From assembly GCA_002005505.1 (NCBI GenBank), contig MVGU01001548.1, positions 32,501-62,500 on the forward strand: DNA of 30,000 nucleotides, read 5' to 3'. Positions 20,723 to 30,000 of the stretch are shown here, one piece after another. The stretch comes from Botryococcus braunii. Lineage: Eukaryota; Chlorophyta; Trebouxiophyceae. Under the pieces are notes generated by a model, which ran no database searches, was not told where the DNA came from, and was given only the letters and a program-made list of their open reading frames with translations. Position numbers and translations under genes: made by a program. Every line of letters starts with the position of its first letter. Position 1 is the stretch's first letter.

Positions 20723-21075
20723 ACCAGTACCCTCTGTCTTTACCCCTTAAATACCTCAGGAGGTCTGACATCATTGCCTCCTCTGCATTAGCTCGTCGTT
20801 GTCACTCTAACACTACGGAGCTCGGATCTGCGGCTCCGTAGTACGGAGACCGTACAATGCGTGAATTCGGAGAACCGTCCAGTCCTACCGGGTTCTTCAC
20901 GAATTTGACTCGAACGTATCTCGGCCCGTGTAAACGACAAGATCTATCCACCGAAGTTTCGATCTAGAAGCTCGGAGCCAAACGCACGCTCCGTGAAATG
21001 ACTAAGAGAAAGATACCAGCTCCGTGAACACGTTCGGATCTAGATTCGATCACCGAGTTAGTTTCTGAGACTTCT

Positions 21076-21203
21076 AAGGCCCCTATCACAATGCCGGTCC
21101 GTTATCGTCGACGTTAATTACTGATGTACCGGATTTTGGAGGCGAATCGCTCCGTAAGGCCCCTATCACAATGCCGGTCCGTTATCGTCGACGTTAATTA
21201 CTG
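21076..21203 (+). repeat. 48-bp exact direct repeat
   Basis: The unit beginning AAGGCCCCTATCACAATGCC and ending GTTAATTACTG occurs at 21076-21123 and, without change, at 21156-21203 (offset 80). Each copy is preceded by a short pyrimidine-rich or CTCCGT-like stretch. Confidence 0.9.
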
Positions 21204-22172
21204 GAAGGAGCCCTTCGCTACTGCAATGCTCAATTCCTCGTTCAGTTAACGATAGGGACACGCGATCCACAAATGCAATGTTGCTGATATAGAATCGCAA
21301 GGAAAGGCCAAGATTTATTTCTAATATGCTTTCTGTTACTTTTATATTGAAAAATGCAAAGTTCCACAATTATTTAAGTTTCGAGTGCCAGGTTGAATTC
21401 GGAATAATTAAAAATTCGCGATACACAAAACATTTGTACTCTACATTAAATTGTTATTTAACATGAATGTGTTTTGCATATGGGCGAGGCACTTTCCAGG
21501 TTGGGTTTTGGGTCCGAAGACCATCCGGATGGATGATCCTCCGTTTCCGTTTGGCCTGACACACCCCCCCCCCCCCCGGGGGGGCGGCGTTTAGACCTCC
21601 GTCTCCGTTTGCTTCATGAAAAATCGACCCTCGCGGTACAACGATTTTCGATTAGAGCAACCACAAAGTCAGTTAGTCACCAGTAGTGAACTCCGATGCT
21701 GGCTGCTCATTGGTCTGTAAAAGCATCGTAGCAAAGCCCAAGGTTCTGACTTTGACTTGGGTGAAGCAAGCCTTGTTTACAAACGCGGTACTTATTTCTG
21801 TTTTGCAATTTCACTTCCCGTTTTTTAAGTCTTTTGGGTCACTGGCGGGGCTCGTTCGACCAGCTCGACACCAGCCTCGAAAGTCCCGCACTGTCATCAA
21901 GGTACGTACAAAGTCGGTTCCTGGTGGGCATGTTCGAGAAATGTGATAATTAGAAGTTTCATCTGGGTCGAAACGGAAACGTATGCTTCATTTTTAGCAG
22001 GGTGAGAGGCCTCTAATTTCTGGGGTTGGAGACCTCGTACCACTGCACACGGCCATTAATCACACAATATTTACCAAACAACTAAGTATTTATGGTTAAA
22101 AAGGGAATTTTAAGTATTCTGATTGGATTTTTTTGTAGATAACTCGATACGGTGAATAGCTGCAGCAGAACG

Positions 22173-22508
22173 ATGCTACCGCTGCTCCTCTTTGCCGCTT
22201 GTGTTGGCGCCGTAGTTCACCAAAAAGCGTCTAAGGACAAACACGTAAGAATCAAACGTACAAAAACCGTGTGTTGCCCTTTGGAAATTTCACTAGGCGT
22301 GGTTCCCTGCCGCTTGATTGCAACGGGCGACCTACGGAGCACCCAACTTGAGATGGAGAGCGGTTTGTTAAGCTGCAAAGCCACCTTTTGAACAGCTAAT
22401 ATTGGAAATTCTAACCAGTGGGCTTGTAATTCCTGCAGTACATGCTTCTTTCCTTGGTACAAGTTTCTGCAAAATCACCGATGGTCACTATCGTCATCCG
22501 AAGGGACG
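22173..22508 (+). CDS. Putative secreted-protein 5' exons, copy B
   Basis: This is the counterpart of the copy A model. ATG 22173 opens MLPLLLFAACVGAVVHQ, running to KDKH at 22244, followed by GTAAGA. The next exon starts after CCTGCAG at 22439. The upstream intron (21902-22165) has donor AAG|GTACGT and acceptor CTGCAG, like copy A. In the 72-base first coding exon only three bases differ between copies, two of them changing Ala/Val. The second exon is 70 bases here against 78 in A, so the phase downstream differs and at least one copy is probably disabled or spliced differently. The function is unknown. Confidence 0.38.
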
Positions 22509-22865
22509 GTACTCTTTAACATTCATTATGTAGGCCGTCTTCGCATTTGATACTCTAAAGAAATCTTGGTGGCTGGATAGCTTTCCGCAGTTTTTTTTGT
22601 CTGATACAGATCGTACGGGCCATAATAGATGTCCATTAAATATATTCGGGGCACCAAAAATGCTGAATTTTTTTCCATGCCTAGTGGAAAAACGGATTTT
22701 TTAATTATAGGCCAGAATTACAGAATAAACTTGGTCATCGATTTTGGCCGGTACCGTACTTGCTAATGCTTGGTTCCGGTCAACGTCGAGTTTAAAGGCA
22801 ACGAAATTGATGCCTCTAGTTCATGCCTTGTGTCTTGCATATGCACAGGTGGGTCTTTAAAATGA

Positions 22866-22866
<1 letters not shown>

Positions 22867-22939
<73 letters not shown>

Positions 22940-22942
22940 TGG

Positions 22943-23007
<65 letters not shown>

Positions 23008-23108
23008 CGCGCGTGCATGTAGCTGATGACCGAAACCTCAAGATGATGATAAAGAAGAAAGCAAGAATCGCGCACGCGCACATGCACACAGACAATTGGG
23101 AGATGCGC

Positions 23109-23199
<91 letters not shown>

Positions 23200-23229
23200 T
23201 GTGTGTGTGTGTGTGTGCGTGTGTGTGTG
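22867..23229. repeat. (GT)n microsatellites, copy B
   Basis: Two (GT)n runs (about 22867-23018, ending in (GC)n, and about 23105-23229) flank a unique 80-bp segment (TGATGACCGAAACCTCAAGATG). The segment is shared with copy A, where it lies between the first two GT runs. Confidence 0.95.
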
Positions 23230-23536
23230 ACAGCCCCTTTTCGTTGTAACGCAGAGCCTAGCTGACTGGTTCGCTCACGCAAATCCCAGATGCAGCGCTA
23301 GCTAGTGCACAAAAGCATGTGTTTCACTAGCTCTCTCACTGATGACCTTCCAGGACATTTCGGTTTAAAGCTTTGCACTGATCACGTGAGCTAGCATTCA
23401 GGAACACATGTACCCAAGGAGCCACCTGTGCATACATAGGTGTCCCCTTGCACAAATATTACCGTGGCTTGGTCTGCATTTTTCATCTACATATGCATGG
23501 TCATGACCTTGTTTAGAGGCATTCCGGTTGCAGTTT

Positions 23537-24322
23537 ATGCGGAACCTTCATAGGAGGGCCCAGAACTGGTGGCAAAGAATCTTCGCCGCCCACTACAAAG
23601 CAGCTGCGCAGCATGCCAGTGGGGAGCGGCTTTTTGGCAGCGGGCCGGGCAGCACCCCTCGAGCTCCATCAAGGCCGGCAAATCCAGGTAGTGCTGATGG
23701 GCATGCCAATGGGGTTGGCATAGCCCGGGCATCCAGGGGCAACCAAAGGCCTGGCGGGCAGAAGCCTTTTCAGCCAAGCTGGCGAGAGTTGGGCACTCAG
23801 CAACGGTCACGTTGGCCAGGTGGTGCTGATGCCAATGGGGTTGACATAGCCCGGGATTCCACGGGCAACCAAAGGCCTGGCGGGCAGAAGCCTTTTCAGC
23901 CCAGCTGGCGAGAGTTGGGCTCTCAGCAACGGTCACGTTGGCCAGGTGGTGCTGATGCCAATGGGATTGGCATAGCCTGGGAATCCACGGGCAACCAAAG
24001 GCCTGGCGGGCAGAAGCCTTTTCAGCCCAGCTGGCGAGAGTTGGGCTCTCAGCAACGGTACCGGTACCGGTCACGTTGGGTCTGGCCACAACTCGTTCTT
24101 AATTGGCAAATTCCAGTGTGGTGGCCGCGCATACTCATGGCCCCCGTGAGGGTTTGCCCGAGAAGATATCCCTGTCGAGGCCGTGATGCTTGCAAGTGCA
24201 TGCTGCTTAGCTCTGTTTTGCGTGCCCTGGAGGTCATGTACCACCATTCGTATCACTATCTGAACAGGTGCAGGAACTCCTCCCCGGAAGGTACTCCTGA
24301 GCAATGCAAGAGTCTCAGCTAG
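23537..24322 (+). CDS. Uncertain open frame with 42-residue repeats, copy B (261 aa)
   Basis: ATG 23537 opens MRNLHRRAQNWWQRIFAAH, as in copy A. Three tandem units follow, each about 42 residues and containing GNQRPGGQKPFQPSWRELG. The unit lengths (132, then 126 bp) are multiples of three, so the frame stays open. So does a frame on the opposite strand (23535-24089), which makes coding hard to infer. Copies A and B diverge in frame near the C-terminus because of a one-base difference. No domain is recognised; Trp- and Gln/Arg-rich composition is the main feature. Confidence 0.25.
   Translation: MRNLHRRAQNWWQRIFAAHYKAAAQHASGERLFGSGPGSTPRAPSRPANPGSADGHANGVGIARASRGNQRPGGQKPFQPSWRELGTQQRSRWPGGADANGVDIARDSTGNQRPGGQKPFQPSWRELGSQQRSRWPGGADANGIGIAWESTGNQRPGGQKPFQPSWRELGSQQRYRYRSRWVWPQLVLNWQIPVWWPRILMAPVRVCPRRYPCRGRDACKCMLLSSVLRALEVMYHHSYHYLNRCRNSSPEGTPEQCKSLS
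23684..24067 (+). repeat. 126-bp minisatellite, three units
   Basis: Units start CCAGGTGGTGCTGATGCC at 23816 and 23942, with a first unit at 23684 that has six extra bases. They are nearly identical inside the PFQPSWRELG-coding part. The third unit ends in a small (GGTACC)n expansion (about 24057-24070). Copy A has one unit only (about 18375-18500). Confidence 0.9.
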
Positions 24323-25806
24323 GCTACGTACCTATAGATATGGCCATGGACTGCCTCAGCTTGCGTAGCTAGCCAGCTAGGCCTAGGTGCCCTATACAAC
24401 TCAGGAGCACCATGGCTCCTACCTGCTTAGAAGTCCACCAAAACTGTCTTTGAAAAAGTCGAACTGCTTGACTTACCATTTGGCCACGTGCACGGTGGAC
24501 TATGGTGTTGATCTGCACCATGACCAAAGTGCCATGTACATTGACCAAAAAAAGTTAGGAATGGGGCGTCATATGTAGCTTTGGAGCTGGCAGCTGCGCG
24601 TTGTGCAGGGCAAGGGAAACTTTGAAAGGCAGAGTATTTGTAGCGTTACCCGATGGATATGCATGTATGGGACACCTGTTTTCTGTATCCGCCGGGTGAT
24701 GTCCTGTCCGAACCGCAAATGGAGAATTCTTGTGTGCGAACACTAATCTTGCTCTCTCATCCAACACAGAGAGGGGGTGGGTGGGAGGCACACACAGAGT
24801 GGAACCACTCTCCGCATGTGTGTGTCGTGTGAATCCCCTATCCTGAAAATGTACCAGCATATACTTGATTTCAGAATATACCTGATCAAGTATATTATGA
24901 TATTGACGACATGTGTTCTGCAAGTAACCTTTAGGGACTACTCTGTAACAAATCGATACAATGAAAACCAGGGGCCCGGGAACGGGGCAAGAACTCAGTT
25001 GAGGGGCCATATCAATAGCACAGGCGCTTGCATCTGCAAATACACAGTAGCAGCTTACATGCAAGACGTCCATGAGTAAATCTAGTAGCGAAGAGGCTGC
25101 ATCTGGTGCAGTACGCCGGTGCTTGCGTATGAATGGGCTTTGGTCACTGCTATCCTAGCACATGTGTACTTTACATCTGACGTACACGCTGTGTAGACTG
25201 GCTTCCCCTGATGAGCACTGCTTTGCGTACAGTACAGTCAGGCACACCCAGTCCTAGATGTTGCCATCTTGCAAGTAGATTTGCAGGACCTCGACCGTCA
25301 AACTTACCTTCAGTGAACAACCTCTTGAACCGTCAGACTGACCTCCTATGGGAGCGTCTAGACAGTCCGCTTCCAATGAGGCTCTAGAGATCTTCCAATG
25401 AGGCTCAGATCTGTTAAGTGACTCGGTTATCTCGCCTTCCCATGTGCCTCAACGCAGGAGGCACTCGAACCCCATCTCCCGGATAGGAGATGAAATAATT
25501 TTCATCGTGCATGGACTTTCATGCGGTTATCTTCGATTCAGCAAATTTCAAAGACTAGGATATCATGACCTCCCTGTTGACAGCACTGCTGTTGACGGTA
25601 TCCTAAATAGACACCACAGCAATTATCACGAACAGATAGTTTGCATTTGGTGCTTCGAAACAACGAATCATGAGTGCTGATTAGTAATGTATCTACTATT
25701 TTGCATGCCCTGCTATTCATCATGGGCCTCAGTTCCAACAAGGAGTCAATTTGTACTACACACAACCATAGACCACGTTTCACCGATTTTTGCCTGGCCA
25801 AATAAT

Positions 25807-27637
25807 CGTTGTAAATGTCTCAAACGTTTCTGTGGCAAGAAAGCATGGAACTCCGGAGGGGTTGCAAGCTTTTCAACCTCTTTGAAGGGGTCGCAAGGTG
25901 TTCAACCCTTTCGAAGGGGTTGCAAAGTTTTGACTAGGGCTCGTGTACGACACTACATGAGGAGACACTACTTCCACAAAGCCATCATCCACGCCGGTTG
26001 TAAAATGGTCCTAACTTTTCTTGCTGGGGAAGCACCCATTGGCAGGATGGCGTGTAGCTGCCTGATTATGCGATGCATCATGATGTCTTCAGGGTGCGGC
26101 ACTTCCACCCGAGACTGCAGTGCAGCCCATCACATGAAAGGACATCCCCAGAGAGCGAGAGGAGGTCAGCAGCCCTCAACAGATCCTGTAAGCGCCGTGA
26201 TCCCGACGAAGTGCTGTCAAATTCAGTTCGGGCACGCCCAAACAGAGATGTGCCGGGCATGCCTGCGTGGTGGTCAACTTGACACCGCCTTGAGTCCTCT
26301 GCTGTCCCGACGGTAAATATCAAGAACCACCCGCTGTTCTTACGTGGCTGATCCGCAGCAAGATGGGCCCATGGGACCGCTTCCTGCATAAAAAAAAAAA
26401 GTTGAATAAGTAAAGTTGAGATCCGCCAGCTTCTAAGAGAGGAGAGTAGGCTGGTCCCAAGGCCGGAGACTGCCTGCCCGCCCCCAATTTCAGTGTCCTG
26501 CAAACATGCACAACTCCCCCGCACAATCTCATGGAAAACAGACTGGAAACAAAAGCCTGGTCAGAAAGCCACTTCCAGTTTCTCAATGTTTTGCGAATTT
26601 CAAAGGGGGGAGGGATAATGAGAGAGAGTAACAGTGGAACAACCAATGAAGCACGAGTCACATCCTCAACAATCCTTCCAAAAGAGTTGGTACGCTCAGG
26701 GGGCACTGCTTGGCCTTCGCTGCGCGCTTGCAGCACTTTAAATCTTTGCCTTCATGAGCTAACACTTTATTTTCTGCCAGCGGCTGTCTGCTTCCTCCAT
26801 GTTGCCAATAGCACACACACAAAAACAGCAGCGGCATTCACTGTTTCTCACCTCAAGGCCATTATTTCTAATTAGTGCCTTGGGAGCTGCTTTTCGACAT
26901 TACATGCACCAGCGGATGCATACAACTTTTGCAACGTTAGACCGCAAGAAGTTCACATGAAGACAAGCAAAACCAGTTCTGTTACTTTCTTAGAGGCTAT
27001 CGCAAATTGCTGCATGATCGAAGCAAGAAATGGTTTGTTGACGGTTCGGATGTTGTGGAGTGTCCACATTGGAGTGGGCTTAAAAACCCGCTCCTCCAAT
27101 CTTCATTGACAAGGGTCGTGCAAGTCTGTATTGCAATGAGTCATGCAGGCGTCCTACCTTGCATTTATCCGGGCACAACGATCTTCCTCTGCTCCATCAG
27201 ACTCCTCTGACTGTGACGAAAGTGGCTTGTGGAGGTACAAATGCTTGACTTGGCGTATAATAGTCCGCACCAGTCAGCATGCACACGTGCACAGATAAAC
27301 ACATAATCCAATAAAACAATTCACAGCTTAGCCATGGGAGCTGCTGACCAGAACTTTCTGACATCAGCCCCCTAATTATATTTGGCAAGCCCCAATGCAG
27401 GGCACTGCTCGGCCATGAGGCAGCTGGGGTTGAACTGAACCAAAAAGGTTAAACGTGTCTGAACTTCAGAATCGAACACAAACCCAGAGACACATTGTAG
27501 AAGTGGAAATGGTTGATGCTCTACACTGATCTGTGCATTCATGATCACAAAGGGGCCATTTTGCTCCGGTATTGACTGTTAAGTGAAATCACATGATCCT
27601 GGCGGCGGACAACTTGACCTCATTCGGAGATAAGGCT
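25807..27637. other. Unannotated interval left of the acetyltransferase
   Basis: Short repeats of GAAGGGGTTGCAA-like text occur at about 25855-25930. An A12 run lies near 26390-26401. GC-richer DNA at 26040-26330 is open on both strands (for example minus-strand text FDSTSSGSRRLQDLLRAADL), and could be an exon, but I find no supporting splice pair or motif. The part next to 27637 is likely the acetyltransferase 3' UTR. Confidence 0.4.
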
Positions 27638-28132
27638 TTATTGACGCAAATTCTTGGCAAAGATGATCTTGTTATCCTCGACGTCGTAAAAATGGGCAAT
27701 TTCTCCACACTTTTTGTAGCCACGCTTCTGGTAGAATGCCCGGGTGGGAGCAAGGGCTGGCAAAGAGCTGGTTTCTATGATGATCAGCCTGGCGCTGGGG
27801 TCTTCCGTCCTGATATCGGACTCCACGAAGTTCAAGAGCTCTGTACCAAGACCATGGCCATGCTGCTCTTTGCTTATACCAATCCACCAGACATCATAGA
27901 CACCCTGCGTGTGGGGAGTGGGTGCAAAGTACGTCCATCCTGCTGGTTTCCCTGCTTCAGGATGGTAGACCACGAAAATATTGTGGCCCTCGCCAAGCTT
28001 CTGGCTGAAGAAGTCTGATAAGATCTGCCCAAGGAGACCTTCGGCTTCCTCGGGGCTAAAGAGTCCAGTGGACACAGCAATGTCTAGTAATTTCTGCGTG
28101 TCCTTAATATTAGGAGCTGAGATCACGGGCAT
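27638..28132 (-). CDS. GNAT-family N-acetyltransferase, bacterial-type (164 aa)
   Basis: It transfers an acetyl group from acetyl-CoA to an amine; the substrate is unknown. The intronless frame starts at ATG 28132 (MPVISAPNIKDTQKLLDIAV), the first ATG in an otherwise open upstream frame. It has the complete GNAT fold signature: an N-terminal helix region, central strand GWTYFAP (about 65-71), strand VWWIGI (81-86), the acetyl-CoA loop HGHGLGT (91-97), strand LIIIETSSLP (116-125) and a C-terminal FYQKRGYKKCG segment (133-143). The block PAGWTYFAP...YDVWWIG and ETSSLPALAPTR...FY..RGY is typical of a widespread bacterial GNAT subgroup, which fits transfer from a bacterium or descent from an organelle. 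The upstream in-frame stretch (to about 28230) is Ser/Arg-rich and could encode a targeting peptide if an upstream exon supplies the start. Neither neighbour suggests a pathway. Confidence 0.88.
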   Translation of the reverse strand: MPVISAPNIKDTQKLLDIAVSTGLFSPEEAEGLLGQILSDFFSQKLGEGHNIFVVYHPEAGKPAGWTYFAPTPHTQGVYDVWWIGISKEQHGHGLGTELLNFVESDIRTEDPSARLIIIETSSLPALAPTRAFYQKRGYKKCGEIAHFYDVEDNKIIFAKNLRQ

Positions 28133-28254
28133 TAAGGCTACAGCCACAAGACTACTTAATGACGTCGAACTCCACCTCAGCAGCCAAAAACTTTCGCAGA
28201 GGCGTTCTGGCACTCTCTTACTACTATTAATACCAGCGGCAGTGGAAAGCGCAG

Positions 28255-28345
28255 TCCGTGAGACTCTCGAGAGTCCCCCACTCGGGACTCTCGCGATTGG
28301 GGACTCCCCGGAAGTCACTCCCGAGTCTCGAGACTCCCGAATGAG
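28255..28345. repeat. Dense GACTC/GAGTC cluster upstream of the acetyltransferase
   Basis: Within about 90 bases the pentamers GACTC and GAGTC recur many times, often as GAGACTCTCGAGAGTC-like inverted pairs or as GGGACTCTCG. A related phrase GAGACTCTCGAGGGACCC appears at about 29012. The location, just upstream of the acetyltransferase on its coding strand, is compatible with a regulatory role, but a degenerate minisatellite is as likely. Confidence 0.6.
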
Positions 28346-28376
28346 AAGTCCCCACAAGGGACCCAGACTGGTCCGT

Positions 28377-28406
28377 CCCCCCGGGGGGGGGGGGGGGGGG
28401 GGGGGG
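28377..28406. repeat. C6-G24 homopolymer block
   Basis: Six C are followed by 24 G, allowing a hairpin stem and G-quadruplex formation. Assembled length is unreliable at such runs. A second run of about 14-15 G is at 28663-28677. Confidence 0.9.
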
Positions 28407-28459
28407 CTCCAGAGCCCGGACTTGGCGGATCAGAAGAATCGATCATGTATGTGCTAATT

Positions 28460-28463
28460 GCGC

Positions 28464-28550
<87 letters not shown>
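28460..28550. repeat. (GC)n-(GT)n microsatellite
   Basis: About 18 bases of alternating GC are followed by about 70 bases of GT, a sequence prone to Z-DNA. Open frames through it are artefacts. Confidence 0.95.
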
Positions 28551-28551
<1 letters not shown>

Positions 28552-28865
28552 ACGCGCGTGGGAGCGGTGTGTAAGCGTGTGTGTGCAAGGCTGGCACGCA
28601 TGCATGCATGCACACAGGGGCTGAGGGGGATCGAAGAGGCTGGATTGTGCAGGCTGTGGATTGGGGGGGGGGGGGGGATGTGGCACACAGCTGAGGTGTG
28701 TGCGCATGTTGGATTGACGAATTTTGGTGTGGCAGCGTGTGGCTGCTGGAAACGACTCACGCGTTGGGTTTGCACGTTTGTATGATGCAACTGGCGTGTG
28801 GCTTGCAAGGGTTGTGGGAGGCCTGAGAGGGGGGATGCAGCGTCTGATGATGCTTGACGAGACAT

Positions 28866-28970
28866 GTGGCTTGAAGACACTGAGTGGCTTGAAGAGACGT
28901 AGTAGCTTGAAGAGACATGTGGCTTGAAGACACGGAGTGGCTTGAAGAGATGTAGTGGCTTGAAGAGACG
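28866..28970 (+). repeat. 18-bp minisatellite, about six units
   Basis: The unit GTGGCTTGAAGAGACGTA recurs about six times with substitutions (AAGACACGGA, AAGAGATGTA) and one 17-base unit. As 18 is divisible by three, one minus-strand frame stays open with repeats such as LFKPL, but no gene is supported around it. Confidence 0.9.
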
Positions 28971-29410
28971 TTTCAATGTATTTCCAGCGGGCGGTCCGCG
29001 ACTCTTCCTCCAGGAGACTCTCGAGGGACCCGTGGGCGACGCTACTGTTTTTACAGGAAATTAAGCCCTTGCTTCCAAAATTGACAAAACACGCCTCATG
29101 AAAACTCCCTCCGCTCTAGCCGACCTAATAAGCCTTACAGCCCCTCAATTAACCCCTCTGAGAGGGAGCTAGAGAGTCAAATGGCATGCCCTGGCAGCAG
29201 TAAAAGTACCCGTAGAAGCATTAAAACCCAGACGGTAGCCGTTTGGACAAGTGCAGTTGCGGTGCAGCCTGGGTCAGGAAACTATGTAGTTTCTTGACAA
29301 GCTCATCAATGTCAAACTCACTTAATCACGATCTTCCATACCACATTCAAGACAACCCACATGTGTACGCACAGGGGCGTACATGTGCACAACATGCGCA
29401 CGTCGGCGCA
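28971..29410. other. Unannotated interval
   Basis: Between the 18-bp minisatellite and the (CA)n tract I see no coding signal. The segment ACACATGTGTACGC...GCGTACATGTGC (about 29355-29395) is an imperfect inverted repeat. Confidence 0.4.
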
Positions 29411-29491
<81 letters not shown>

Positions 29492-29510
29492 GCGCGCGCA
29501 CGCACGCACT
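29411..29510. repeat. (CA)n-(CG/CA)n microsatellite
   Basis: About 77 bases of CA grade into CACG and CGCG words. Thr/His and Val/Cys open frames across it are not genes. Confidence 0.95.
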
Positions 29511-29844
29511 GCATGCACATGCGTGCACGTGCGCTTGCAGCTGAAATTTGGGCCAAATCCTTGGTTTTATCTCTCCTCAAAAGATCATTCCATGCATCTA
29601 ACGCCATGAGTCGACCCCAGGCTTGCACGCTATCATCTGGTAACCCAAATGACGAGGTCCTCCTCACCAGCAACCAAGCTAGGAAACCATAATCGAAGCT
29701 GCTGGTGCAGTACGCCTGACATTACCTCGCCGCACAGTGCAAATGTAAGCAGAAACAGGACTGTGAGGTGTCGAATTCTCATACATCTCAAGTTCTCGCC
29801 CTATCCTCACAAGTTCTGCCATCGCTGACGGGAGGCTTTCAACC
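29511..29844. other. Probable 3' UTR/intergenic of the PII gene
   Basis: This DNA lies downstream of the PII stop codon on the minus strand. The 72-codon plus-strand frame at 29768-29986 runs antisense to the PII exon and is a shadow. No other gene is supported. Confidence 0.4.
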
Positions 29845-30000
29845 TCACACTTTGATCTTGTCGGCGCGGCCGCCAGCCATGCGCTCAGCGATGACGCCTG
29901 TCTCGCAGGTGCGGATGCGCACCACCTCTGCCACAGGCTTCACAAAAATCTTTCCATCCCTATCTCTCCCGTTTGGGCGGCTCTAACTATGAGCTGCACT
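29845..30000 (-). CDS. GLB1: PII nitrogen regulatory protein, C-terminal part, one-base frame break
   Basis: PII proteins are trimeric sensors of 2-oxoglutarate, ATP/ADP and, in green plants, glutamine; the plant-type protein acts in the plastid and activates N-acetylglutamate kinase. On the minus strand the text ending at TGA 29847-29845 reads [17 protein letters not shown], then [26 protein letters not shown] and RIRT are hallmark PII nucleotide-binding segments. The tail [10 protein letters not shown] extends beyond the bacterial end, resembling the glutamine-binding Q-loop extension of algal/plant PII. Upstream, AAQTGEIG, which in the family directly precedes DGKIFV, lies in the neighbouring frame. 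The two join if one base is missing in the C3 run at 29958-29960. So it is either a sequencing/assembly error or a pseudogene. The rest of the gene lies beyond the window edge. Confidence 0.85.

Larger units (their letters stand above)
20406..21734. other. Spacer between duplication copies, tandem repeats
   Basis: This interval has no match in the duplicated blocks. It holds two diverged copies of a roughly 100-bp unit (about 20454-20553 and 20624-20722; shared GAAAGACAGTTGGACAGCCC), a 48-bp exact direct repeat (21076-21123 and 21156-21203) and several CTCCGTGAA/GGAGCTCGG words. A C14 run is followed by G7 (about 21564-21584), a strong hairpin. No gene is supported; the 67-codon minus frame at 21166-21369 has no motif. 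Confidence 0.6.
21735..25806 (+). repeat. Segmental duplication copy B, uninterrupted
   Basis: The block is co-linear with copy A and has no retrotransposon. At 23341 the sequence GATGACCTTCCAGGACATTT is the pre-insertion site. Copy B has its own changes: three units of the 126-bp repeat instead of one, an 8-base loss in the second candidate exon and a small local duplication of CTTCCAATGAGGCTC (about 25370-25406). Confidence 0.93.

Noticed and set aside
20454..21203. Direct repeats and the 126-bp or 18-bp arrays as a CRISPR array
   Set aside because: Units are long or contiguous without unique spacers, no cas genes are present, and the genome is eukaryotic.
25687..26524. Overlapping plus (209 codons) and minus (148 codons) frames as a gene
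   Set aside because: No motif, both strands open together in GC-rich DNA, and the plus frame starts inside the duplicated block without a counterpart in copy A.
28130..28357. 75-residue N-terminal extension of the acetyltransferase as part of the annotated CDS
   Set aside because: The frame is open but the codon at 28357 is TTG and there is no ATG before 28132; the distal part is the GACTC-rich repeat.

Overview
This is a nuclear window from a eukaryote, most likely a green alga or another plant-lineage alga. Long (GT)n, (CT)n and (CA)n microsatellites, spliceosomal-type splice sites and a complete Ty1/copia LTR retrotransposon point to a nuclear genome. The right edge carries the C-terminal end of a PII nitrogen-sensor protein with a tail extension like that of green algal and plant PII proteins. 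I cannot name the species.

Layout: 1-4834 is mostly non-coding, with short perfect inverted repeats, a purine tract and a very large CT/C/CA/TG microsatellite. 4835-5909 encodes a multi-pass membrane protein that reads as one frame if a single-base homopolymer indel near 4877-4881 is allowed for. 5910-8810 is intergenic and rich in perfect palindromes, the longest being 32 bp.

The centre (8811-25806) is a direct segmental duplication. Copy A (8811-10894 plus 18040-20405) and copy B (21735-25806) are separated by about 1.3 kb of tandem-repeat spacer. Both carry the same candidate signal-peptide exon with splice sites, the same (GT)n loci and the same open frame. Copy A is split by a complete copia element (10895-18034, minus strand) flanked by a perfect 5-bp target-site duplication (CCTTC). 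Copy B keeps the uninterrupted empty site. The LTRs differ at only two of 691 positions and the 1800-residue polyprotein is intact, so the insertion is recent. The element has a half-tRNA (initiator Met) primer-binding site, as in Drosophila copia. Its leader ORF begins with a near-copy of the histone H3 N-terminal tail (RTKQTARKTT) and overlaps the gag-pol start by ATGA.

The right part (25807-30000) holds an intronless, bacterial-type GNAT acetyltransferase (27638-28132, minus), microsatellites, an 18-bp minisatellite and the frameshifted PII fragment at the edge. The membrane-protein and PII frames each look displaced by one base at a homopolymer. That suggests assembly or sequencing errors rather than two pseudogenes.
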